35,303 bases of DNA from M3007 sp964481485. Its GTDB lineage: Bacteria; Bacteroidota; Bacteroidia; Chitinophagales; Saprospiraceae. Below are positions 1 through 5,890 of the stretch, piece after piece. The stretch is from contig CAYZVM010000036.1 in NCBI GenBank assembly GCA_964481485.1, forward strand, positions 1 to 35,303. The letters run 5' to 3'. Positions within the stretch are counted from its first letter, which is position 1; every line of letters begins with the position of its first letter. The translations under genes and the position numbers were made by a program. The notes beneath the pieces are model-generated. The model had not been told where the DNA came from, searched no databases, and was given only the letters and a program-made list of their open reading frames with translations.

Positions 1-383
1 TCTTTCGCAATACAACTATCAGGACATATTGCGTATGTCTTGCCGTTCTTAACTTGGAAAGTAACGGCAGATACATGGAAACCAACTCTAAAGTCTGCGT
101 TGCGCAGTTTTACTTCTCCACTTTCCCCGAACTCCGTAGTGGTAGAATCCCAACCATACCCCTTTGCTATTTCCCGTAGGTTTTGTGTCATCTCCCTGAA
201 TTTCCTTGCATCATCCTTTGCATCACGGGAATCTTTTACGTTATTACTTTCGTTGCTTTGTGTTTGCTCGTTAGTTGTTTCCTGTTTTGGTTTTGGTTTA
301 TCCAAATACCTAACGAGTGGGAAACACAACACTAGTGCAACCCCAATGATGATTAGTACATTTGTACGACTAAGATTTTTCAC
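1..383 (-). CDS. Membrane-anchored hypothetical protein (partial, C-terminus off window)
   Basis: This frame is open from a GTG at 383 to the left edge, giving at least 127 residues; the true C-terminus lies outside the window. Residues 8-24 form one hydrophobic segment (NVLIIIGVALVLCFPLV) that would act as a signal anchor. A polar Lys/Gln/Asn/Ser-rich linker follows, then a soluble part with a Gly-Tyr-Gly-Trp stretch and two cysteines near the edge. I chose GTG because an in-frame TGA lies six codons upstream and no ATG precedes the membrane segment. A TAnnTTTG-like -7 box (409-416) sits just upstream and overlaps the start region of the divergent gene. I do not recognise the family. The low GC content differs from most of the window. 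Confidence 0.6.
   Translation of the reverse strand, partial: MKNLSRTNVLIIIGVALVLCFPLVRYLDKPKPKQETTNEQTQSNESNNVKDSRDAKDDARKFREMTQNLREIAKGYGWDSTTTEFGESGEVKLRNADFRVGFHVSAVTFQVKNGKTYAICPDSCIAK
357..364 (+). promoter_or_regulatory. Putative Bacteroidota -7 box for the 53-aa membrane protein
   Basis: TACATTTG matches TAnnTTTG exactly and would start transcription near 371, about 45 nt before the ATG at 416. The -33 element is weak. The box lies inside the 5' coding part of the divergent gene. Confidence 0.4.
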
Positions 384-408
384 TTGTAAAACTTTTCGTC
401 ATGGAGAG

Positions 409-416
409 CAAAGATA
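409..416 (-). promoter_or_regulatory. Putative Bacteroidota -7 box for the divergent minus-strand gene
   Basis: On the minus strand this reads TATCTTTG, an exact TAnnTTTG match, about 26 nt upstream of the GTG at 383. No good -33 element is visible. It overlaps the start of the plus-strand small gene. Confidence 0.35.
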
Positions 417-577
417 TGAACAAGCTTATATTGTTGGGTGTGTTTATCGTCCTTGTTGTTCTCAACTGGATGGAGAGAAACCCTTTCACGACCGTCTGGA
501 TTTTGGCAGTGGTCGGATTCGTGGCGTACATTATATATATGAGTAGAAATCCCGAAGGGCCACCGGAGGAAGAGTAG
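416..577 (+). CDS. Small two-helix membrane protein (53 aa)
   Basis: A short frame encodes MNKLILLGVFIVLVVLNW, a short polar turn (MERNPFTT), a second hydrophobic helix (VWILAVVGFVAYIIYM), and an acidic tail ending PEGPPEEE. This layout (two helices, charged loop, acidic tail) looks like a real small inner-membrane protein. An alternative ATG at 401 would add five residues; I prefer 416 because a GGAG sequence lies about 10 nt upstream of it and the hydrophobic helix starts right after. A strong hairpin terminator follows at 623-659. The family is unknown. It is divergent from the truncated gene at 1-383, with only 32 bp between starts. Confidence 0.6.
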   Translation: MNKLILLGVFIVLVVLNWMERNPFTTVWILAVVGFVAYIIYMSRNPEGPPEEE

Positions 578-587
578 GAATACCCTA

Positions 588-606
588 CACCTATATTATA
601 TAGGTG
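588..606. repeat. Perfect 9-bp-arm palindrome after the small membrane gene
   Basis: CACCTATAT and ATATAGGTG flank a single central base. It lies 11 nt after the stop codon and just before the main terminator. It may help 3'-end formation or bind a dimeric protein; there is no direct evidence for either. Confidence 0.4.
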
Positions 607-622
607 AAATGTCAATATACGG

Positions 623-659
623 AAAAGGGGGTGGGGCTTCTGCCCCTACCCCCTCTTTT
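623..659. terminator. Bidirectional intrinsic terminator
   Basis: GGGGGTGGGGC and GCCCCTACCCCC pair with a TTCT loop and one bulged T. On the plus strand a TCTTTT tail follows; on the minus strand CTTTTCC follows. It would end both the small membrane gene (plus) and the tRNA-Pro transcript (minus). Confidence 0.75.
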
Positions 660-697
660 CGGTAATTTTTACAACGAAATCACTGTTATTTCACTGT

Positions 698-774
698 TGG
701 TCGGGATGACAGGATTTGAACCTGCGACCACGCGCCCCCCAGACGCGTACTCTACCGGACTGAGCTACATCCCG
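698..774 (-). tRNA. tRNA-Pro (GGG anticodon), CCA encoded
   Basis: A full cloverleaf can be drawn: acceptor CGGGATG paired with CATCCCG, D stem GCTC/GAGT, anticodon stem CGCGT/GCGCG with loop CTGGGGG (anticodon GGG, positions 740-738), and T arm GCAGG-TTCAAAT-CCTGT. Discriminator A is followed by an encoded CCA. It is the last gene of the minus-strand tRNA cluster and is followed by the terminator at 623-659. Confidence 0.93.
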
Positions 775-803
775 AAAATACTGATTATAAGCCATTTAGA
801 TTG

Positions 804-829
804 CAAAAAAGGTCTTACCTTTGAGACCT
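804..829 (-). terminator. Intrinsic terminator after the truncated tRNA-Pro copy
   Basis: On the minus strand AGGTCT pairs with AGACCT across an 8-nt loop, followed at once by six T residues. It lies 40 nt downstream of the tRNA-like half at 869-912 and upstream of the intact tRNA-Pro. If efficient, it would separate the intact tRNA-Pro from the cluster promoter. Confidence 0.7.
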
Positions 830-868
830 CTAAAAGTTGCTTTCTACCCATCTTTACCCACTACAAGA

Positions 869-912
869 CACGCCCCCCAGACGTGTACTCTACCGGGCTG
901 AGCTACATCCCG
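869..912 (-). pseudogene. Truncated tRNA-Pro (5' half: acceptor, D arm, anticodon arm)
   Basis: The 5' acceptor strand (CGGGATG), D arm and whole anticodon arm with loop CTGGGGG are nearly identical to the intact tRNA-Pro at 698-774, but no T arm or 3' acceptor strand follows. The anticodon stem differs from the intact copy by paired changes (CACGT/GCGTG instead of CGCGT/GCGCG), so the stem still closes. An intrinsic terminator lies about 40 nt downstream. It could be a decayed duplicate or a tRNA-half-derived small RNA. It cannot work as a standard tRNA. Confidence 0.7.
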
Positions 913-931
913 TAGCAAGAAGTGAGAAGGA

Positions 932-980
932 GAGGGGTGAGAAAGCAGGCATAAAAAAACCTCGCTTTCTCACTCCCCTC
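932..980. terminator. Long GC-rich stem-loop between tRNA genes
   Basis: GAGGGG-TGAGAAAGC at 932-946 pairs with GCTTTCTCACTCCCCTC at 964-980, with a 2-nt bulge and a 17-nt loop rich in A (plus strand). It lies 14 nt after the 3' end of tRNA-Val(CAC) on the minus strand. It probably serves as a processing or termination structure. The T-run needed by a classic terminator is in the loop rather than after the stem on the minus strand; on the plus strand AATTTTTT follows. Confidence 0.5.
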
Positions 981-993
981 AATTTTTTCACTT

Positions 994-1071
994 TGGTGGG
1001 TAATACAGGATTCGAACCTGTGACCTCACGCGTGTGAAGCGTGCGCTCTAAACCAACTGAGCTAATCACCC
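994..1071 (-). tRNA. tRNA-Val (CAC anticodon), CCA encoded
   Basis: Acceptor GGGTGAT pairs with ATTACCC (one G-T). D stem is GCTC/GAGC; anticodon stem CACGC/GCGTG with loop TTCACAC gives anticodon CAC; T arm is ACAGG-TTCGAAT-CCTGT. Discriminator A plus encoded CCA follow. It is the second gene of the minus-strand cluster. Confidence 0.93.
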
Positions 1072-1075
1072 TTTG

Positions 1076-1103
1076 ACCCGCCGAAGCCTTGGCGAAGGCG
1101 GGT
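1076..1103. repeat. REP-like GC palindrome between the two tRNA-Val genes
   Basis: ACCCGCC and GGCGGGT arms enclose a GAAGCCTTGGCGAA core. Related CCGCC-AAGGC elements occur at 3482-3541, so this is probably a small dispersed intergenic repeat family. It may aid processing of the tRNA transcript. Confidence 0.5.
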
Positions 1104-1116
1104 TTCTCATTTTATG

Positions 1117-1190
1117 TCGGATCAACGGGATTCGAACCTGTGACCTCCACGATGTCAACGTGGCGCTCTAACCAACTGAGCTATGACCCG
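1117..1190 (-). tRNA. tRNA-Val (GAC anticodon)
   Basis: Acceptor CGGGTCA pairs with TGATCCG. D stem is GCTC/GAGC; anticodon stem CCACG/CGTGG with loop TTGACAT gives anticodon GAC, which reads GTC (Val). T arm is ACAGG-TTCGAAT-CCCGT, with one A-C mismatch in the stem. CCA is not encoded (ACAT follows). It is the first gene of the cluster, about 33 nt downstream of the predicted transcription start. Confidence 0.9.
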
Positions 1191-1229
1191 TGTTTTCAAT
1201 TTTTCGCCCGCTCTTTTGCGAAGGGAGCG

Positions 1230-1262
1230 CAAAGGTACAACGCGCCTTGACAAAAAAACAAG
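1230..1262 (-). promoter_or_regulatory. Bacteroidota promoter of the tRNA cluster
   Basis: On the minus strand CTTG, 21 nt, then TACCTTTG: an exact TAnnTTTG -7 box with a well-placed TTG -33 box. It drives the minus-strand cluster that starts with tRNA-Val(GAC) at 1190. Confidence 0.75.
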
Positions 1263-1302
1263 TCGCGCTAAAAAATTCCCAACGCGGCGGAAAAAACAGT
1301 GC

Positions 1303-1335
1303 TTTGGAAAAACGCCCGACGTTTTTCTACCTTTG
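1303..1335 (+). promoter_or_regulatory. Bacteroidota promoter of the EAD-TIR gene
   Basis: TTTG at 1303-1306, 21 nt, then TACCTTTG at 1328-1335. This near-ideal sigma-A promoter places the transcript start near 1342 and leaves a leader of about 50 nt. That fixes the start codon at 1391 rather than any upstream in-frame ATG. Confidence 0.75.
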
Positions 1336-1390
1336 GCGCAGTCAAATAACAAACCTCTTCCTAACTTTTTTGACCGCGCAACAACCTGCA

Positions 1391-2233
1391 ATGAAAGAGC
1401 AAATCCAACAACTTATTGCTGCCGGGCAAACAAAAGACGCCCTCAATCTTTTGGTGCAGATGGATCCCGACGCACTGCTTCTACAGGCACAGTACAACAA
1501 TGGCGAAAAGCAATTCAATCTCGGGTTGATAGACTTCGGCGATTGGGGGCGCATTCAGGCGCGGGTCAATTTTGCGGCGCTGGAGATGGTGATGAAGCCC
1601 CCAACCTCAGGAGCCAGCGTGCCTACAAATCCTGGTACTCGCCCTCCAGCGAGTACTTCCAGCGAACAACCACAGACCGTCAAGGCGAGCGTGTTTATTT
1701 CATATAGTCATCGAGACAAAGAAATGGTAGATAAGATTGCCAAACACCTCAAGCAGCAAGGAATTGAGGTCATTATTGACCGCGAGGTAATAAAGGCGGG
1801 GCAATCTATCCAGCAATTCATCGAGCAAAGCATTAAAAAGAGCCATTTCGTGCTCTCGGTCGTGTCTTCCAATAGCCTGAAATCTGGTTGGGTGAGCAAA
1901 GAAAGCCTCGCTGCTTCTTATGCCGAATGGCTTGATGAAAAATACTTTGTGCCCGCTCGGTTGGACGACGAATTCCTCCAGCCCGCATTCCAAGTCACGG
2001 CCGTCCGCGCCATCAATGAACAATTGGAATCGTTGCGCAACACCATCAAAGAGTTAGAGGAGTTGGGGGGAGATGCCCGTGATTTGCAAAATGACATCGC
2101 TCAACTTGTTGATTTGAAAAACAATTTGCCCAAAGTAATTCGCAAATTGAAAGAGGTGCATACCGTTGATTTAAAAGAAAATAACTTCGACGACGGCCTC
2201 GCAGAAATTGTGTTGGCCATCAAAGGAAGCTGA
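1391..2233 (+). CDS. TIR-domain protein with N-terminal effector-associated helical domain
   Basis: The 280-aa product has two parts. Residues 1 to about 65 (MKEQIQQLIAAGQTKDALNL onward) form a small helical domain of the kind seen as effector-associated (EAD-like) adaptors in bacterial conflict systems. A Pro/Thr/Ser linker follows. From residue 99 comes a TIR domain: box 1 VFISYSHRDKE, a Gly motif (IKAGQSIQQFIEQSI), and SGWVSKES with Glu171 in the position of the catalytic glutamate of TIR NADases. Residues 215-280 are helical and may oligomerise. TIR enzymes of this class cleave NAD+ when assembled by a partner sharing the adaptor domain. No partner gene is adjacent, so it would be recruited in trans. 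The longer upstream frame is rejected because the promoter lies inside it. Confidence 0.85.
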   Translation: MKEQIQQLIAAGQTKDALNLLVQMDPDALLLQAQYNNGEKQFNLGLIDFGDWGRIQARVNFAALEMVMKPPTSGASVPTNPGTRPPASTSSEQPQTVKASVFISYSHRDKEMVDKIAKHLKQQGIEVIIDREVIKAGQSIQQFIEQSIKKSHFVLSVVSSNSLKSGWVSKESLAASYAEWLDEKYFVPARLDDEFLQPAFQVTAVRAINEQLESLRNTIKELEELGGDARDLQNDIAQLVDLKNNLPKVIRKLKEVHTVDLKENNFDDGLAEIVLAIKGS

Positions 2234-2574
2234 GCCTCCCACCCATCACACTATATTATTAATCCTAACTTCACACAGGCTTAACACCCACCGGCATGGT
2301 GCGGGGTACTTTTGTGCGTTCTTTCAGCACAGAAATTATATGAAAGCATACCCGCGCCACATTGCTCCACTCGCCCATTCTACACTCGGTCGCTCTTTTC
2401 AGTCACTTGGGCACTCTCCTCTTTCTGCTTCAGGTTCTACACAGGATGGGTCGCTTTCCTCGGCGCGGGATTTCTCAAACACTTTTTCCAACATAGATAG
2501 GCAAGCCCAACAGCCTGCCCGTCACTTTTTTTATTTGAAACACGCTTTTTGAAAACACCGCCCGACATTAAATT
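2234..2574. other. Intergenic stretch, no convincing gene
   Basis: This 341-nt stretch separates the TIR gene from the phosphoesterase. Frames within it (2208-2552, 2312-2500) have odd composition, no recognisable motif and no promoter. A weak stem (AGGC/GCCT) followed by a T-run near 2500-2540 could be a terminator. I see nothing else. Confidence 0.5.
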
Positions 2575-3435
2575 ATGAAACGCGAACTTGATATCGTTGT
2601 CATTTCAGACACCCATCTCGGCACCTACGGCTGTCATGCCCGCGAATTGAACAACTATCTGAAAAGTATTCAGCCGCGCACCTTGATACTCAACGGCGAC
2701 ATCTTCGACATTTGGTATTTCAAAAAAAGTTATTTCCCGAAAGACCACCTCGAAGTAGTGCGCCGCATCATGAAAATGGCGGTGAACGGCACGAAAGTCT
2801 ATTACCTCACCGGCAACCACGACGATCTGCTGCGCAAATTCGGCGAGCTGTCGTTCGGTCTCTTCCACCTGCGCAACAAACTCGTTTTTCAGGTGGACGG
2901 TAAAACGCACTGGGTATTTCACGGCGACGTGTTCGACGCGAGTGTGCAACGCGCCCGCTGGCTCGCCAAACTCGGTGGCGAGGGCTACGATATGCTCATC
3001 CGCATCAACCGGACGATCAACTGGGTGCGTCGCCTGTTCGGCTTCGCGCCGGTATCATTTTCCGCCAAAATCAAAAAAAGCGTGAAAGGCGCGGTGAAAT
3101 ACATCAGCGACTTCGAGGACACAGCCATCGAAATCGCTTCGGAAAAAGATTACGACTGCGTCATCTGCGGACATATTCACCAGCCGCAAATGCGTGAGGT
3201 GGAGGCTAAAAACGGCAAGAAAATCAAGTATTTGAACAGCGGCGACTGGGTGGAACACCTCACCGCGCTCGAATTTTCAAACGGCAATTGGTCGCTCTAC
3301 CAATACGACGAAACGGAATTCAATGTGGTGAGCCCGCGCCTGCAAGTGCCAGAACGCGAGCCGAAAATTTACACCCTCCGCCGCGAAGAAGTGGTGCCGG
3401 AATTAAACGGAATGGCGGCGTTTGAAGCGATTTAA
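2575..3435 (+). CDS. Calcineurin-like metallophosphoesterase, LpxH family (UDP-2,3-diacylglucosamine diphosphatase-like)
   Basis: The 286-aa product has the full binuclear metal-site motif set: D12-x-H14 in SDTHLG, G41-D42 in NGDIFD, the GNHD box at 80-83, H116-G117-D118, and GHIH at 199-202. This combination with the length is typical of LpxH and LpxH-like enzymes, which remove UMP from UDP-2,3-diacylglucosamine in lipid A synthesis at the inner face of the cytoplasmic membrane. Many Bacteroidota carry paralogues of uncertain substrate, so I give the family without a gene symbol. The Arg/Lys-rich helix around 143-170 (RTINWVRRLFG) may contact membrane lipid. It appears to be transcribed alone and probably ends at the terminator 3637-3670. 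Confidence 0.85.
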   Translation: MKRELDIVVISDTHLGTYGCHARELNNYLKSIQPRTLILNGDIFDIWYFKKSYFPKDHLEVVRRIMKMAVNGTKVYYLTGNHDDLLRKFGELSFGLFHLRNKLVFQVDGKTHWVFHGDVFDASVQRARWLAKLGGEGYDMLIRINRTINWVRRLFGFAPVSFSAKIKKSVKGAVKYISDFEDTAIEIASEKDYDCVICGHIHQPQMREVEAKNGKKIKYLNSGDWVEHLTALEFSNGNWSLYQYDETEFNVVSPRLQVPEREPKIYTLRREEVVPELNGMAAFEAI

Positions 3436-3481
3436 AAAAAACAGCAAAACAGCGAAATGAAAAAGTGAAAACGATCAACCT

Positions 3482-3541
3482 GCCTCCGCCAAGGCTGCGG
3501 TGAAATGATGAAATGCCCGCCTCTGCCAAGGCTACAGCGGG
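3482..3541. repeat. Tandem pair of REP-like CCGCC-AAGGC elements
   Basis: Two similar units occur in 60 nt: GCCTCCGCCAAGGCTGCGG, then CCCGCCTCTGCCAAGGC followed by TACAGCGGG. Both can fold and resemble the palindrome at 1076-1103, suggesting a dispersed intergenic repeat family. Confidence 0.5.
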
Positions 3542-3636
3542 TGAACCGGAGTGGACAGGATTCAGGCAATTGCGCTCCGGTTTGTTTTGAATTTCATAAA
3601 TGCGACTTCATACACTTAGAGTTTTAGCATGAAAAG

Positions 3637-3670
3637 GCCACGCGATTTGTCATCGCGTGGCTCTTTTTTT
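3637..3670. terminator. Strong bidirectional intrinsic terminator
   Basis: GCCACGCGAT and ATCGCGTGGC pair perfectly (10 bp) around TTGTC, followed by TCTTTTTTT on the plus strand and CTTTTC on the minus strand. It can end the phosphoesterase transcript and the long minus-strand toxin operon whose last gene stops at 3802. The rest of 3436-3801 holds only the REP-like pair and no gene. Confidence 0.85.
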
Positions 3671-3801
3671 CCACATCCGTCCACGCCCTCAACGAGCAGG
3701 ATGCATTGGAAGGTTTGGAAGAAGAGCCTTGTGATGCAGAGTGCTGCTCGACATCAATATGCCAGTGCTGAACACTCTCAGCAAGGCTCAAAACAAGTCT
3801 T

Positions 3802-5868
3802 TTAATTACCCTTTGCTTTTGGTAGTGCAGCGCCGAAATCTTCCAGTTCACTTAAGATGTTTTTTGCCACCGCCCCTTCTGCTGGTTTTTTAACAATAAG
3901 CAGCGTCCCTCCATATTTTTTCAACATCTCTTCCAACTTTCCTTTTTGGTTTGTTGCATGGGCATTACCCAAAGTCGTGATCATGGGAGGCGGGGTCTGC
4001 TTTAATGCATCTTCTAGATTTTTCAACATGAATAGTTCTCTTCGCCCGCCCCACACCGTGAATGGCTCATCACTGTTTTTTGTCAAATCGTCGGCTGCCA
4101 TATCTTCCGGGGTCGCATTTGCCTTAAAATTCAGGTAGCCTATATTCTCGATGGATTTTCTAAATCCAGAGAAGTTGTCAAGCAATTCTTTTGTATTAAA
4201 TTTAGCGAGCAAATCCTTCAGGCCTGAACGGTATGCCCGATAGTCCTTTTTCATACTGTCCAACAATTCTTGGAGACCTGCCCTATTGGCACTGTCTAAG
4301 AAGGCTTTTGCAGCGGTGAGTTCATCGTTTATTTCTTTTTCTATTCCTGCTTTATCTGTCGGGTTTGGTTTGATGCCCTCTATTGTGCGCATTATTTCTT
4401 CCAGTTCATCGAGTCTTTCTAGTTGGCCTATATTCGGATTTTGAGAGTCTATTTTTGCCAAATCTTTTTCTAAACCGATAAAAAACCGAGCCATAGACTG
4501 AGCGCTCCTGACCCAAAAGTTCTCCAATGCTTTTCCCGTTGCATCACCCGAATATTTCTTATGCGAGTTTGGGTCTTTTGAGTTCTGAGGAATATCGGCA
4601 TCTGCCATCCCAAACAAACTTCTTTCAAAAGCCCCTTCAATAAGGCGATGGCTGATATTAAGGGCTTTGACAAAATCCTCTCTTACATCATTGTGTTCTT
4701 CACCAAAAACTACTGGGCCTTTACCGTTGAGATTCATCCATCGCCCATTCCATATCCCTATTCCTTCCAATTTTCCTTTGTTTTTCATCCAGTTGTTCAG
4801 TTCGTCAGCCGAATTGAACCAAACGTCTCCAACTGTTTTTCCAAACTGGTCTTCTATAAGTTTATATAATCGCCTGTTCTGATCGCTTTTTTCCACGTCC
4901 ATCACTTTTCCCCCTATTAATATCTTTCTTCGTTCTCCTATTGCTTTTTGTTTTGCAGCCAAGAACTGGTCAGTTGCGTTGAGCTGGTCTTTCATCCGTT
5001 CTGCAGCATTTTTCTTGCCACCTGTGTTTCTGTTGTGTTTGTTCAAGTAGGCATCAACGGCTGCGAGCAATCTGCGCTTGAGGCCTTCTGCTGTTGTCAA
5101 ATCAGCGGGGCTGTCCGTATAATTGTCCAAACTTTGTCTGTAGGTATTTAAGTGGGCATGATAGGCATCGAGAGCGGCTAACATATTCTTATATTGTGTG
5201 CTTCCGGTCAGTTTGCTGTCCTTGCCTAGCCCTTCGCGCAGTTCGGCGCTCTCCATGACGGCGTTCACAACTGGCGGTGCATCGGCCGCTATCGGTGCCA
5301 ATCGGAACTGGAGGTTTGCCTGTTGTTTTGCAAAAAGGCCGCTCCGGTTCACGACCGGCGTGGTGGTCAGCAGTTCAAGTTTATATTGGGGTTTGTTATT
5401 GTCGCTCCGCGCTTCTTCGTTCATGTCGGCGACCATTTGCTCCAATTGGGACAGAACATCTTCCGAATCGCCGTTTTTTGCGCTCACGGCTATTTCTGTC
5501 GGCAAATTGCCGTCATTTTCGATAGCCGCCCGGAGGGCATCGTTCAAGGCAGATTCGCCTGTTGGGGTCGTTTGGGTAAAGTTGATGTGCATTACTCTTT
5601 TGGGTGCACCTCCCTCTGCATCGGATTTGCTGAAAAACATTACTCCGACCTTGCCGTGCAAAGATGGATGTGAAGTAATTGCCTCGCCCGGGGCAATATT
5701 CGTAGCATTGTCAGCATCCAAAAAGGAATTCAAATGACCCTGCGCCATTGATTGAGTCAAGGAGGTGCCTTGCCCCAACCTTGCTTTTATTTTGTCAATC
5801 GCCGCACGGATTTTGCTTTTGCTGCGCTGTTTGGTTTTGGAGAATTTTTTCTTTCTCTTTTTTGCCAT
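3802..5868 (-). CDS. Putative cargo effector 3: tagged N-terminus with EreA/ChaN/TIKI-like C-terminal domain
   Basis: The 688-aa product starts with a very basic tail (MAKKRKKKFSKTKQRSKSK). A domain of about residues 40-190 follows, similar to the N-terminal domains of the two genes upstream: L-x-x-A-L-x-x-A-I pattern, then L122-P-T-E-I126, then a late F-containing strand (QANLQFRLAP). Residues 200-380 are helical. The C-terminal part has G389-E-E-H392 after a hydrophobic strand (GPVVFGEEHND) and TTLGNAH with His637, followed by a Leu-rich helix and a strand. Paired GEEH and GNAH motifs are reminiscent of the EreA/ChaN/TIKI (TraB) superfamily, often found as toxin domains; this is a pattern match, not proven. 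There is no signal peptide. It starts 22 nt after the previous stop, so it is cotranscribed. It is the last gene of the operon. Confidence 0.75.
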   Translation of the reverse strand: MAKKRKKKFSKTKQRSKSKIRAAIDKIKARLGQGTSLTQSMAQGHLNSFLDADNATNIAPGEAITSHPSLHGKVGVMFFSKSDAEGGAPKRVMHINFTQTTPTGESALNDALRAAIENDGNLPTEIAVSAKNGDSEDVLSQLEQMVADMNEEARSDNNKPQYKLELLTTTPVVNRSGLFAKQQANLQFRLAPIAADAPPVVNAVMESAELREGLGKDSKLTGSTQYKNMLAALDAYHAHLNTYRQSLDNYTDSPADLTTAEGLKRRLLAAVDAYLNKHNRNTGGKKNAAERMKDQLNATDQFLAAKQKAIGERRKILIGGKVMDVEKSDQNRRLYKLIEDQFGKTVGDVWFNSADELNNWMKNKGKLEGIGIWNGRWMNLNGKGPVVFGEEHNDVREDFVKALNISHRLIEGAFERSLFGMADADIPQNSKDPNSHKKYSGDATGKALENFWVRSAQSMARFFIGLEKDLAKIDSQNPNIGQLERLDELEEIMRTIEGIKPNPTDKAGIEKEINDELTAAKAFLDSANRAGLQELLDSMKKDYRAYRSGLKDLLAKFNTKELLDNFSGFRKSIENIGYLNFKANATPEDMAADDLTKNSDEPFTVWGGRRELFMLKNLEDALKQTPPPMITTLGNAHATNQKGKLEEMLKKYGGTLLIVKKPAEGAVAKNILSELEDFGAALPKAKGN

Positions 5869-5890
5869 GGTGATACTTAGATGTTGGCTC

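Noticed and set aside
40..546. 168-aa plus-strand frame at the left edge
   Set aside because: It runs antisense to the membrane-anchored partial protein and out of frame with the small membrane protein; there is no coherent composition or promoter.
1076..1103. CRISPR-like repeat
   Set aside because: Only scattered single or paired palindromes, no regular spacers.
604..1391. Frames covering the tRNA cluster (604-915, 837-1037, 1155-1391)
   Set aside because: They overlap clear tRNA genes and their terminators.
2208..2552. Possible small genes between the TIR gene and the phosphoesterase
   Set aside because: Composition is not protein-like, there is no motif and no promoter.
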